Source: Rhodoblastus acidophilus (GTDB taxonomy: Bacteria > Pseudomonadota > Alphaproteobacteria > Rhizobiales > Beijerinckiaceae). From it: a DNA stretch of 64,000 bases. The notes beneath the pieces were generated by a model that had not been told where the DNA came from, made no database searches, and saw only the letters and a list, made by a program, of their open reading frames with translations. Each line of letters starts with the position of its first letter. Position 1 is the stretch's first letter. Positions 46,429 to 54,713 of this stretch are shown here, piece by piece. The position numbers and the translations under genes were made by a program. The DNA is taken from NCBI RefSeq assembly GCF_900187365.1, contig NZ_FYDG01000011.1, positions 48,651-112,650 of the forward strand. The letters run 5' to 3'.

Positions 46429-46514
46429 TTCCGGGCCTCCGCGCCTGCGCGTCGCCGCGCGGGCCGGGCCGGCGCGGTCCCGACAGGCGCGAGCGTTGGG
46501 AAAAGGGCGTTCAT
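46425..46514 (-). CDS. 29-codon ORF coupled to tonB
   Basis: MNALFPTLAPVGTAPARPAR continues to a stop overlapping the tonB ATG (ATGA). AAGG lies eight bases before its ATG. It is not HemP/HmuP-like and has no known family. It may be a leader that couples translation to tonB, or may be chance. Confidence 0.3.
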   Translation of the reverse strand: MNALFPTLAPVGTAPARPARRRAGAEARN

Positions 46515-46599
46515 GGCGATACCTTGACTGACGGGCGGCTTGACGGCGGCTGGCTTGAGCGGAGATGGTGACTTCGGGCGGCTTGTCGCACGTTTCCGA

Positions 46600-46617
46600 T
46601 AGTCTTGCGACAGACTA
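46600..46617 (-). promoter_or_regulatory. inverted repeat upstream of tonB
   Basis: TAGTCT and AGACTA form a perfect 6-bp inverted repeat separated by six bases, about 85 bases before the 29-codon ORF and tonB. It could be a regulator site; it does not match the Irr box or the classical Fur box as I know them. Confidence 0.35.
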
Positions 46618-46726
46618 GCGCCGCGCGCAGGTTCGCGCCACAGGCGCTTTCGGGAAAAAGTCCCGGCGCGCGGCTGGGTTTGCGGGCGCCACATCGTGGC
46701 GCATGAGGCGGCTTGGGGGAGGGATC

Positions 46727-47956
46727 ATGGCGCGGCGCGCGGGCGGGGCGGATTTGCCGCTGCATGGCGGGCGGGTTCCGGCCTGGCTCGGCCAGCGCAT
46801 GACCCGGCTCGGCGCGGTGATGGCGCAGGCCATCGTGCATCATTACGGCCGCGACGAATTCTTGCGGCGGCTGGCGCATCCGTTCTGGTTCCAGTCGTTC
46901 GGCGCCGTCATGGGCATGGATTGGCATTCCTCCGGCGTCACCACCAGCGTGATCGGCGCCTTGAAGCGCGGACTTACGCCGCTTTCGGGCGAACTCGGCC
47001 TGCATGTCTGCGGCGGGCGCGGCAAACATTCGCGTCAGACGCCGCTCGAATTGCAGGAAATTGGCGGCCGCGTCGGCTTCGACGGCGCCGCGCTGGCGCA
47101 GGCGAGCCGCATGGTGGCCAAGGTGGACAGCGCCGCCGTGCAGGATGGCTTCGACCTTTATCTGCACGGCTTCATCGTCGCCGACGACGGCAAATGGGTG
47201 GTGGTGCAGCAGGGGATGAACGCGGACGCGCGCACGGCGCGGCGCTATCACTGGCTGTCCGAGGGGTTGCAGGATTTCGTCGATGCGCCGCACGCCGCCA
47301 TCGACGGTGAGGCCGGCGGCGAGATCGTCAACCTGACCGACCGCCGCGCCCGGAAATCCCGTGCGCGGCAACTCGACCTGTTGCGCGATCTCGGGCCAGA
47401 CGGGGTCGCGCGCGCATTCGCCGCGCTGGAGCCGCGGCCCGAGCCGGCGCAGATGACCTTGCCGCACCTCGTCATGCCCGCGCATCATGACGTCAGGCCG
47501 CAGGATGTGATGTCGCGCCGCCTGCATGGCGCGCTGGCGGCGGCGGCGGAATGCGGCCCGCGCGATTTTTCCGAATTGCTGAGCGTTCCCGGCGTCGGCG
47601 CCCGCACGGTGCGCGCCTTGGCGATGGTCGCGGAGGTCGTGCATGGCGCGCCCTGCCGCTTCGCCGATCCGGCGCGGTTTTCGCTGGCGCATGGCGGCAA
47701 GGACCGCCATCCCTTCCCGGTGGCGACCGAGGTTTACGACAAGACCATCGACGTGCTCAAACGCGCCGTGGCGCAGGCGAAGCTCGGTCAGGACGACAGA
47801 CTGGAAGCGCTGCGGCGGCTGGACGCGCAGGCGCGGCGGCTGGAGCGGGCCGATGGCGCGACCTTCGAGGATTTCGTGGCGGCGGAGCGGCGGCGCTCGG
47901 CGGATTATGGCGGGCGCAGCGTGTTCGGGTGGGAGCGTGCGGATGACGGCGGATAA
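46727..47956 (+). CDS. DUF763 domain protein
   Basis: The 409 residues match DUF763 from the start: GGADLPLHGGRVPAWLGQRM, HPFWFQSFGAVMGMDWHSSGVTT and LGLHVCGGRGKHSRQTP. A helix-hairpin-helix-like segment (LLSVPGVGARTVRALAMVAE, about 290) suggests nucleic-acid binding. The family is widespread in archaea and bacteria but its activity is unproven. ATG 46727 follows GGGGGAGGG and gives the family N-terminus; ATG 46703 is in frame. The C-terminus overlaps the next gene by 14 bases. Confidence 0.85.
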   Translation: MARRAGGADLPLHGGRVPAWLGQRMTRLGAVMAQAIVHHYGRDEFLRRLAHPFWFQSFGAVMGMDWHSSGVTTSVIGALKRGLTPLSGELGLHVCGGRGKHSRQTPLELQEIGGRVGFDGAALAQASRMVAKVDSAAVQDGFDLYLHGFIVADDGKWVVVQQGMNADARTARRYHWLSEGLQDFVDAPHAAIDGEAGGEIVNLTDRRARKSRARQLDLLRDLGPDGVARAFAALEPRPEPAQMTLPHLVMPAHHDVRPQDVMSRRLHGALAAAAECGPRDFSELLSVPGVGARTVRALAMVAEVVHGAPCRFADPARFSLAHGGKDRHPFPVATEVYDKTIDVLKRAVAQAKLGQDDRLEALRRLDAQARRLERADGATFEDFVAAERRRSADYGGRSVFGWERADDGG

Positions 47957-48629
47957 CAAGGCGGCCTGGGCGTCGGGGATCGCGGACGAGCTGGCGTTCT
48001 GGACGCATTGGCTGGCGACGCGCGGCGGTGCGTGGCCGGACGATTTCGCGCTGCGCTGCGATCCCGCCGCGCCGCTGCAGGACGAGATCGCGCGCTTTCT
48101 GCCGCAGCCGGCGCCGTCGCCGCTGGCGCTGCTCGACGTCGGCGCGGGGCCGATGACCTATGTCGGCAAGACGTTCGGCGGCGCGCCCATCGCGCTGACC
48201 GCCGTGGATGCGCTCGGCGACGCCTACGCCCGGCTCGATTTTCCGCCCGGCTCGCCGTTGGTGCGGACCCAGACCTGCGACAGCGAGGCCTTGTCGAGCC
48301 TTTTTGCGCAGGATTGTTTCGACGTCGCCTTTTCGCGCAACGCGCTCGATCATGGCTACGATCCGATCAAGGCCATTGTCGAAATGATCGCGGTGGTCAA
48401 GCCGGACGGGCTGGTCATCACCGTCAACTGGCCCGACGAGGCGCTGCGCGAAAACTGGCGCGGGTTCCACCAGTGGAATTTTCGGGTCGAGCGCGACCTT
48501 TTCGTGATCGCCGACCGCACGCGCCGCTTCGTGGTCAACGACGCCGTGCGCGATCTCGCCGACATCGTTTATCTCAGCGGCGAGGACTCCGGCGTCGTGC
48601 ATTGCGTGATGAAAAAGCGGGCGCGCTGA
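47943..48629 (+). CDS. SAM-dependent methyltransferase-like protein
   Basis: The 228-residue protein has a class I methyltransferase fold: motif I LLDVGAGPMTYVG, acidic turn TAVDALGDAY, and FDVAFSRNALDHGYDPIKAI as motif IV region. Its specific substrate is unknown. It overlaps the DUF763 stop, so the two are coupled; a shared nucleic-acid-related role is only inferred. Confidence 0.78.
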   Translation: MTADNKAAWASGIADELAFWTHWLATRGGAWPDDFALRCDPAAPLQDEIARFLPQPAPSPLALLDVGAGPMTYVGKTFGGAPIALTAVDALGDAYARLDFPPGSPLVRTQTCDSEALSSLFAQDCFDVAFSRNALDHGYDPIKAIVEMIAVVKPDGLVITVNWPDEALRENWRGFHQWNFRVERDLFVIADRTRRFVVNDAVRDLADIVYLSGEDSGVVHCVMKKRAR

Positions 48630-48808
48630 CGCGGCGGCGCGACGGGCCAAATTTGATGCGCCTCGGCTCCGCCGCCGGAACCGCTGCGGGCGGCGCACGT
48701 TACAGGTTCGCGGCCGGGACGGATTGCCGGCGCGCCAAAGTCTCAGTGTGACACGCGGTTTTCGCGCCGCGCCGCGCGAAGGGGGCGCCGGTTCGCCGGC
48801 GGCTGCGC

Positions 48809-49648
48809 ATGATTATTGCCGGACTGATCATCCTCCTGGTCATCGCCTCCGTCCTGTTCCACCTCTACAGTCCGTGGTGGACGACGCCGATCGCGACCAA
48901 CTGGACCAATATCGACTCCACGCTTTCGCTGACCTTCTGGCTCACCGGCGTCGCCTTCGTGCTGGTGATTTCCTTCCTGGGCTGGTGCGTTTGGCGCTAC
49001 CGCCATCATGCGGGCCGCGTCGCGCATTACGAGCCGGAGAGCGGCCGGCTGGAAATGTGGCTCGGCGCCATCACCGCCGTCGGCGTCGTTTTTTTGCTGG
49101 CGCCGGGCCTGATCGCCTGGGGGAAATTCATCAACCCCCCCGCCGACGCCGCGACGGTCGAAATCGTGGGCCAGCAGTGGGCCTGGTATTATCGGTTGCC
49201 CGGGCCGGACGGAAAACTCGGCCGCGCCGACGCGCGTTTCGTCACGGCGGACAATCCGCTCGGCGTCAATCCCTACGATCCCAATTCCAAGGGCAATCTC
49301 ATCGTCAATGGCGGCGACCTGCATCTTCCCGTCAACAAGCCGGTGAAGATCCTGCTGCGCTCCATCGACGTGATCCACAATTTCTACATTCCGGAATTCC
49401 GCGCCAAGATGGACATGCTGCCGGGTTCGGAATCGTATTTCTGGTTCACGCCGACCAAGACCGGAACTTTTGAAATCCTGTGCGCCGCCTATTGCGGCGT
49501 CGGACATTCCTACATGCGCGGCAATGTCGTGATCGAGAGCGACGACGACTACCAGAAATGGATCGCGCAACAGCAAAGCTTCACTCAGGCGCGGAACGGC
49601 GCGGGCGATCGCGTGCGCGCGGCGGCGCGCGGCCCCGGGGAGGACTGA
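48809..49648 (+). CDS. coxM: cytochrome c oxidase subunit II (CoxM-like)
   Basis: The 279 residues have three hydrophobic stretches (about 1-17, 37-60 and 80-105) and the CuA cupredoxin domain. CuA ligands are visible: a His in SIDVIHNFYIPEF, then Cys225, Cys229, His233 and Met236 in CAAYCGVGHSYM. There is no fused cytochrome c domain. VEIVGQQWAWYYRLPG is the usual tryptophan-rich electron-entry segment. It is the first gene of the oxidase operon. Confidence 0.9.
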   Translation: MIIAGLIILLVIASVLFHLYSPWWTTPIATNWTNIDSTLSLTFWLTGVAFVLVISFLGWCVWRYRHHAGRVAHYEPESGRLEMWLGAITAVGVVFLLAPGLIAWGKFINPPADAATVEIVGQQWAWYYRLPGPDGKLGRADARFVTADNPLGVNPYDPNSKGNLIVNGGDLHLPVNKPVKILLRSIDVIHNFYIPEFRAKMDMLPGSESYFWFTPTKTGTFEILCAAYCGVGHSYMRGNVVIESDDDYQKWIAQQQSFTQARNGAGDRVRAAARGPGED

Positions 49649-49650
49649 CG

Positions 49651-51408
49651 ATGGTGGACGTTCGCGCGGGCGCAGGCGGGTTTCACCCCGAGGACTTCGA
49701 GGAGGAGGAAGTCCCTCATCCGCGAAGCTGGTGGACCAAATATGTGTTTTCGCAGGACGCGAAAGTGGTGGCGCTGCAATATGCCGGCACCGCCGTCTTC
49801 GTCGGCCTCATCGCGCTGGTTCTGTCGTGGCTGATGCGGCTGCAACTGGCGTTTCCCGGCGCGTTCGCCTTCATCGACGCCGATCACTACTACCAGTTCA
49901 TCACCATGCACGGCATGATGATGGTGGTTTACGTGCTCACGGCCATCTTCCTCGGCGGCTTCGGCAATTACCTGATTCCCTTGATGATCGGCGCGCGCGA
50001 CATGGCGTTCCCCTTCATCAACATGCTCAGCTACTGGACCTATCTGCTGGCGGTGCTGGTGCTGCTGTCGGGCTTCTTCCTGCCGGGCGGGCCGACCGGC
50101 GCGGGCTGGACGCTCTATCCGCCGCAGGCGCTGCTGGCGGGTACGCCGGGCAGCAGTTACGGCATTGTGGTGATGTTCGTCTCGCTGGTGATTTTCATCG
50201 CGGGCTTCACCATGGGCGGGCTGAATTACGTCGTGACGGTGCTGCAATTGCGCGCGCCGGGCATGACGATGATGCGCCTGCCGATGACGGTCTGGGGCAT
50301 TTTCATCGCCACCATCATGGCGCTGCTGGCGTTTCCGGGCCTGTTGGTGGCCTCGCTGATGATGCTGTGCGACCGATTGCTTGGCGCCAGCTTCTTCATG
50401 CCGGCCATCGTTCAGGACGGCGCGCCGCTGGCCAACGCCGGCGGCAGCCCGATCCTCTATCAGCACCTGTTCTGGTTTTTCGGCCACCCGGAAGTCTATA
50501 TCGTGGCGCTGCCGGCCTTCGGCATTGTCGCGGACCTGCTCAGCACGCACGCCCGGAAAAACCTGTTCGGCTATCGGCTGATGGTCTGGGCGACCATCGC
50601 CATCGGCGTGTTGAGCTTCATGGTCTGGGGCCATCACATGTTCATCAGCGGCATGAATCCGATTTTCGGATTCTTCTTCGCCACCTCGACGCTGCTGATC
50701 GCGATCCCGACGGCCATCAAGGTTTACAACTGGATCTTCACGCTGTGGCGCGGCGACATCCGCCTCAATCCGCCCATGCTCTATTCGCTTGGCTTTATCG
50801 TCACTTTCGTGGTGGGCGGCCTCACCGGCCTGTTCCTCGGCAATGTCGTGGTGGACGTGCCGCTCAACAGCACCTTGTTCGTGGTGGCGCATTTCCACAT
50901 GGTGATGGGCGTTGCGCCGATCCTGGTCATTTTCGGCGCCATCAGCCACTGGTTCCCGCTGATGTCGGGCCGGATGCTGCATGACGGGCTGGCCAAGCTC
51001 CATTTCTGGATCACCTTCCTCGGAACCTATTTCATCTTCTTCACCATGCATTATCTCGGGGTGCTCGGCGTGCCCCGGCGCTATTACGACCTGGGGCAGA
51101 CGGCGTTCATTCCGCCTTCGGTGGCGGCCCTGAACATCGCCATCACCGTGGCCGCGCTGATCGTCGGCGCCGCCCAGTTCGTGCTGATCTACAATTTCAT
51201 CCGCAGCTGGCGCCATGGCGAGGCGGCCAAACCCAATCCGTGGGGCGCGACCACGCTGGAATGGCAGACGCCGGAAATGCCGCCGCCGCACGACAATTGG
51301 GGCAAGCAGGCGCCGACCGTCTATCGCTGGGCCTATGATTACAGCGTGCCCGGCGCCGACAGGGATTTCATTCCGCAGAACCAGCCGGAACAGGGAGCGC
51401 GCGCATGA
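49651..51408 (+). CDS. coxN: cytochrome c oxidase subunit I (CoxN-like)
   Basis: The 585-residue haem-copper oxidase core has about 12 or more helices. Haem ligand His is in FITMHGMMMVVYVL; the CuB His-Tyr pair in FFGHPEVYIVALP; further CuB histidines in WGHHMF; and the haem a3/a histidines in VVAHFHMVMG. The C-terminal tail ends in WGATTLEWQTPEMPPPHDNW, usual for these oxidases. ATG 49651 was chosen after AGGACTGACG, directly behind subunit II. Confidence 0.95.
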   Translation: MVDVRAGAGGFHPEDFEEEEVPHPRSWWTKYVFSQDAKVVALQYAGTAVFVGLIALVLSWLMRLQLAFPGAFAFIDADHYYQFITMHGMMMVVYVLTAIFLGGFGNYLIPLMIGARDMAFPFINMLSYWTYLLAVLVLLSGFFLPGGPTGAGWTLYPPQALLAGTPGSSYGIVVMFVSLVIFIAGFTMGGLNYVVTVLQLRAPGMTMMRLPMTVWGIFIATIMALLAFPGLLVASLMMLCDRLLGASFFMPAIVQDGAPLANAGGSPILYQHLFWFFGHPEVYIVALPAFGIVADLLSTHARKNLFGYRLMVWATIAIGVLSFMVWGHHMFISGMNPIFGFFFATSTLLIAIPTAIKVYNWIFTLWRGDIRLNPPMLYSLGFIVTFVVGGLTGLFLGNVVVDVPLNSTLFVVAHFHMVMGVAPILVIFGAISHWFPLMSGRMLHDGLAKLHFWITFLGTYFIFFTMHYLGVLGVPRRYYDLGQTAFIPPSVAALNIAITVAALIVGAAQFVLIYNFIRSWRHGEAAKPNPWGATTLEWQTPEMPPPHDNWGKQAPTVYRWAYDYSVPGADRDFIPQNQPEQGARA

Positions 51409-52106
51409 TCCTCGCCGTCGCCTTCGTGTGGCTGCTGGCGCTCGGCGCCGCCATTTTCCTCGCCCGGCAGGACATCGCCGCCAAACCCTGGCTGGAGCGC
51501 GGCGAGATCGGCGGCTACTCGCCCGACCGGCGCGAGCCGGCGGCGCGGACGGGGTTGATCTTCGTGCTCGCCATCGTCGGCGTGCTGTTCGCGCTGATCG
51601 CCAGCGCCTTCGTGATGCGCGCCGGCGACGCCGACTGGGTGGCGGCGCCCGCGCCGCGCCTGCTGTGGTTCAACACCGGATTGTTGTTCGCGGCCAGTTT
51701 CCTGCTTGAAGGCGCGGCCCGCGCTTCGGCGGGCGTCGACGCGCGGCGCGCCGACGCGCTGCTGCTGGCCGGCGCGCTGGCCTCGGGCGCCTTCCTGATC
51801 GGCCAGATCGTCGCCTGGCGGGAGCTGGCGGGCGAGGGGTTCGGCCTGGGCTCGGGCGTCGCCGCCGCCTTTTTCTATCTGATGACTGGCCTGCATGGCG
51901 CGCATCTGCTCGGCGGCCTCGTCGCGCTGGCGATCACGTTTGCGCGGACGCGGGGCGACGTGGTCAGCCGTTCCGCCGCGCTGCGGTTCAAGCTCTGCGC
52001 GGCCTATTGGCATTTCCTGCTGCTGGTCTGGCTGTTGCTGTTCGCGCTGCTGCAAGGCTGGGGCGGCGGCCTCGTCGCGCTGTGCCGCACTTTGATAAGA
52101 GCGTAG
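51405..52106 (+). CDS. coxO: subunit III-like protein of the oxidase, first copy (CoxO-like)
   Basis: The 233-residue membrane protein has about six or seven helices and the subunit III pattern FYLMTGLHGAHLLGGLVAL and AAYWHFLLLVWLLLFALLQ. Its N-terminus (FLARQDIAAKPWLE) is unlike ordinary subunit III. Two subunit III-like genes in tandem are a mark of the coxMNOP oxidase described in Bradyrhizobium. ATG overlaps the subunit I stop. Confidence 0.82.
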   Translation: MILAVAFVWLLALGAAIFLARQDIAAKPWLERGEIGGYSPDRREPAARTGLIFVLAIVGVLFALIASAFVMRAGDADWVAAPAPRLLWFNTGLLFAASFLLEGAARASAGVDARRADALLLAGALASGAFLIGQIVAWRELAGEGFGLGSGVAAAFFYLMTGLHGAHLLGGLVALAITFARTRGDVVSRSAALRFKLCAAYWHFLLLVWLLLFALLQGWGGGLVALCRTLIRA

Positions 52107-52127
52107 CGCTTGGGTCGGAGGGTAGCC

Positions 52128-52844
52128 ATGTCCACGGATCTGACGGCCGGTCCCCAGGAGGAGAAGAAGCAGGGCCTGCAGCTGATGGCCGACGACTGGT
52201 CGGCCGACAAACGCGTGTTCCGGGGCGTGACCTGGGGCAAGGCGATGATGTGGGTGTTCATCCTCGGCGACGCCTTCATCTTCGCCTGTTTCATCCTTGG
52301 CTATCTCGCGGTGCGCGAAACCACCACGGAGGCGTGGCCCAATACGGCGGAGGTGTTCACGCTGCATGTCGGCGGCAAGCCGATTCCGCTGCTGCTGATC
52401 ATCGTCATGACCTTCCTGCTCGATTCCAGTTCGGGCACGATGGCGCTGGCGATCAACGCCGCCCATCGCCGCGAGCGGAAAAAGTGCGCGGCGCTGCTGC
52501 TCGCCACCGTGCTGCTCGGCCTGACGTTCGTCGCCCTGCAGGCGACCGAATGGACCAATCTGATCCGCGAGGGCCTGCGCCCCTGGCATAACGACTGGGG
52601 CGCGCCGCAATTTGGTTCGAGCTTCTTCCTGCTCACCGGATTTCATGGCGTCCATGTCACCGTCGGCCTGCTGTTCATGGCCAATATCGCGCGCAAGGTG
52701 GCGCGCGGCGATTTCGACACGGGGCGGCGCGGCTTTTTCACGGGGCGGCGCGGGCGCTACGAAAGCGTCGAGATCATGGGCCTTTACTGGCACTTCGTCG
52801 ATCTCGTCTGGGTGTTCATCTTCGCTCTGTTTTACCTGTGGTGA
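52128..52844 (+). CDS. coxP: cytochrome c oxidase subunit III, second copy (CoxP-like)
   Basis: The 238 residues show the classical subunit III motifs (MMWVFILGDAFIFACFILGYLAVRE in two parts, FLLTGFHGVHVTVGLLFM, GLYWHFVDLVWVFIFALFYL). ATG 52128 has GGAGG five bases upstream. It follows the first subunit III-like gene by 21 bases. Confidence 0.9.
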   Translation: MSTDLTAGPQEEKKQGLQLMADDWSADKRVFRGVTWGKAMMWVFILGDAFIFACFILGYLAVRETTTEAWPNTAEVFTLHVGGKPIPLLLIIVMTFLLDSSSGTMALAINAAHRRERKKCAALLLATVLLGLTFVALQATEWTNLIREGLRPWHNDWGAPQFGSSFFLLTGFHGVHVTVGLLFMANIARKVARGDFDTGRRGFFTGRRGRYESVEIMGLYWHFVDLVWVFIFALFYLW

Positions 52845-52848
52845 CGCC

Positions 52849-53205
52849 ATGACCCAAACGACTCCCGACCTCGCCGCGCGTCCGGAGCAAGACCCGCAAC
52901 ATTCCGGCCGTCTGTTCTTCATCGTCTGGGCCTGGCTGTTCGGCCTCAGCGCGCTGTCCTGGCTGGTCGCCTATTTCGGGATTTCGGGGATTCCGCGCTG
53001 GAGCCTGATTACGGTCTTCATGATAGCCAAGGCCGTGCTGATCGTCGCCGTGTTCATGCGGCTGGCCTGGGAGCGGCTGGCGCTGGTGTTCGCCATCGTG
53101 GCGCCGCTGCTGGCGCTGATCGCCTTCATCTCCGCGCTGAATTTCGAGTCGGCCTATATCCATTCGCAGCGCAGCAATTATCAGGGCGGGCCGACCTCGC
53201 CTTGA
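52849..53205 (+). CDS. cytochrome c oxidase subunit IV-like membrane protein
   Basis: The 118 residues hold three helices with the CtaF/CyoD-like pattern (LSWLVAYFGISGIPRWSLI, FMIAKAVLIVAVFMRLAWE, PLLALIAFISALNFE). It closes the oxidase operon, four bases after subunit III. It probably stabilises CuB assembly, as in related oxidases. Confidence 0.85.
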   Translation: MTQTTPDLAARPEQDPQHSGRLFFIVWAWLFGLSALSWLVAYFGISGIPRWSLITVFMIAKAVLIVAVFMRLAWERLALVFAIVAPLLALIAFISALNFESAYIHSQRSNYQGGPTSP

Positions 53206-53272
53206 CGGCAAGCCGCATGGCTTTCTCCCGATGCGGGAGTTGCGCTAGAGTGCCGGCGAAGGAGTTCGCCGC

Positions 53273-54166
53273 ATGAATGGTCCCGTCCGTTATGTCGAGC
53301 CGGTCTATCGTCCGCCGAGCGAGGCGGATTCGCTGATCCTGCCCGTCACCGACGGCTGCTCCTGGAACCGCTGCACGTTCTGCGACATGTACACAGCGCC
53401 GCAGAAGAAATTCCGGCCGCGCGACGAGGCGGAAATTTTTGAGACCATCCGGCGCTGCGGCGCGGTCTATGGGGGCGAGGTCCGGCGCGTTTTCCTCGCC
53501 GACGGCGACGCCATGACGCTTTCGACGCGGCGGCTCCAGGCCATTCTCGAAGCCATCCGCCGCGATCTGCCCGGCGTGCGGCGCGTGTCGAGCTATTGCC
53601 TGCCGCGCAATGTGAAGAAGAAATCGGTCGAGGAGTTGCGCCAATTGGCCGATCTCGGCCTGAGTCTGGTCTATGTCGGCGCCGAATCCGGCGACGACCT
53701 CGTGCTCGACCGCATCGACAAGGGCGAGACCTTCGATTCCAGCCGGGAGGCGCTGCTGAAACTCGGCGAGGCCGGGATCAAGCGTTCGGTGATGATCCTC
53801 AACGGGCTCGGCGGCGCGGTTTACAGCCGCCAGCACGCGGAAAATTCGGCGCGCCTCGCAAACGCGACCCAGCCGGAATTCCTGGCGACGCTGGTGGTGA
53901 GCTTCCCGAACGGCGAGGCCCGGCTGCGGGAGCGGTTCCCGGAGTTTGCGCCGCTCGACATCGCGGGCCTTCTGCGCGAAATGGAGACGTTGGTCTCCGC
54001 GCTCGACTTGCGCCGCACCGTGTTCCGCAGCGATCACGCCTCCAACTGGCTGGTGTTGAAGGGAACGCTCGGCGCTGACAAGGCGCGGCTGCTGGAGCAG
54101 TTGCGCGCCGCCATCGCCGCGCCGGAGGCGGCGCCGTTGCGGCCGGCCTGGGCGCGCGGGCTATGA
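53273..54166 (+). CDS. radical SAM protein with CX4CX2C cluster motif
   Basis: The 297-residue protein carries DGCSWNRCTFCDMYTAP: Cys29, Cys34 and Cys37, a CX4CX2C spacing used by a subset of radical SAM enzymes instead of CX3CX2C. VYVGAESGDDLVLDRIDKGE is the strand-5 region typical of the superfamily. No B12 or extra Fe-S domain is seen. Substrate unknown. It stands alone, 67 bases after the oxidase operon. Confidence 0.83.
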   Translation: MNGPVRYVEPVYRPPSEADSLILPVTDGCSWNRCTFCDMYTAPQKKFRPRDEAEIFETIRRCGAVYGGEVRRVFLADGDAMTLSTRRLQAILEAIRRDLPGVRRVSSYCLPRNVKKKSVEELRQLADLGLSLVYVGAESGDDLVLDRIDKGETFDSSREALLKLGEAGIKRSVMILNGLGGAVYSRQHAENSARLANATQPEFLATLVVSFPNGEARLRERFPEFAPLDIAGLLREMETLVSALDLRRTVFRSDHASNWLVLKGTLGADKARLLEQLRAAIAAPEAAPLRPAWARGL

Positions 54167-54289
54167 CGTTGCGGCAGATTTGCCACAGCCGCGCGGAATT
54201 GTCGCAATTTTGTGGCGGCTCATTGATTTTCGTCAACTAGAGCCGGGTTCGCTCGGTTAAGCTCGGCGCCGAACTCTGGAGTCCGGCTG

Positions 54290-54637
54290 TTGCGGCGTTT
54301 CCTCGCCATTGTCCCGCTGTTCCTGGCCGCCCTTCTGGCGCAGGTTTACGCGCCGGTCGGCGCGAGCCTCGCCATGGGCGCGGCCGGACCCGGACTCGCG
54401 CCGATTTGCGCCAGCCATGCCACCCCGGACCAGAACCAGCCGAAAGCGCCGGACGCGTGTTGCGATCTTTGCGCCTTCGTGTCGTCGGGCGCGGCGCCGG
54501 TTCCGCCGGTTGCGGCGCCGTTCGCGTTTCAGCGCGCCGAACCGCACCGCGTCGTCTGGGTTTTCCGCACGCTGCGCGGATTTGGCGACGCCCGACGCGG
54601 CGCCGCGCAGGCCCGCGCCCCGCCTTTCGCAAGCTGA
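54290..54637 (+). CDS. DUF2946-like exported protein beside a copper receptor
   Basis: The 115-residue protein has a hydrophobic N-terminus (LAIVPLFLAALLAQVYAP), then a Cys/His-containing centre (ICASHATPDQNQPKAPDACC, followed by DLC). That recalls DUF2946 proteins, which often neighbour TonB receptors for copper. Translation probably starts at TTG 54290 with GGAG eight bases upstream. It precedes the receptor by 76 bases on the same strand. Confidence 0.65.
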   Translation: MRRFLAIVPLFLAALLAQVYAPVGASLAMGAAGPGLAPICASHATPDQNQPKAPDACCDLCAFVSSGAAPVPPVAAPFAFQRAEPHRVVWVFRTLRGFGDARRGAAQARAPPFAS

Positions 54638-54713
54638 TCTCGACGCCTCTCTGGTGATCGCCGGGCGCGCGAAAGCAAGCGCGCCTCTCGGATTCCGCTT
54701 GTGAAAGTCTCCC

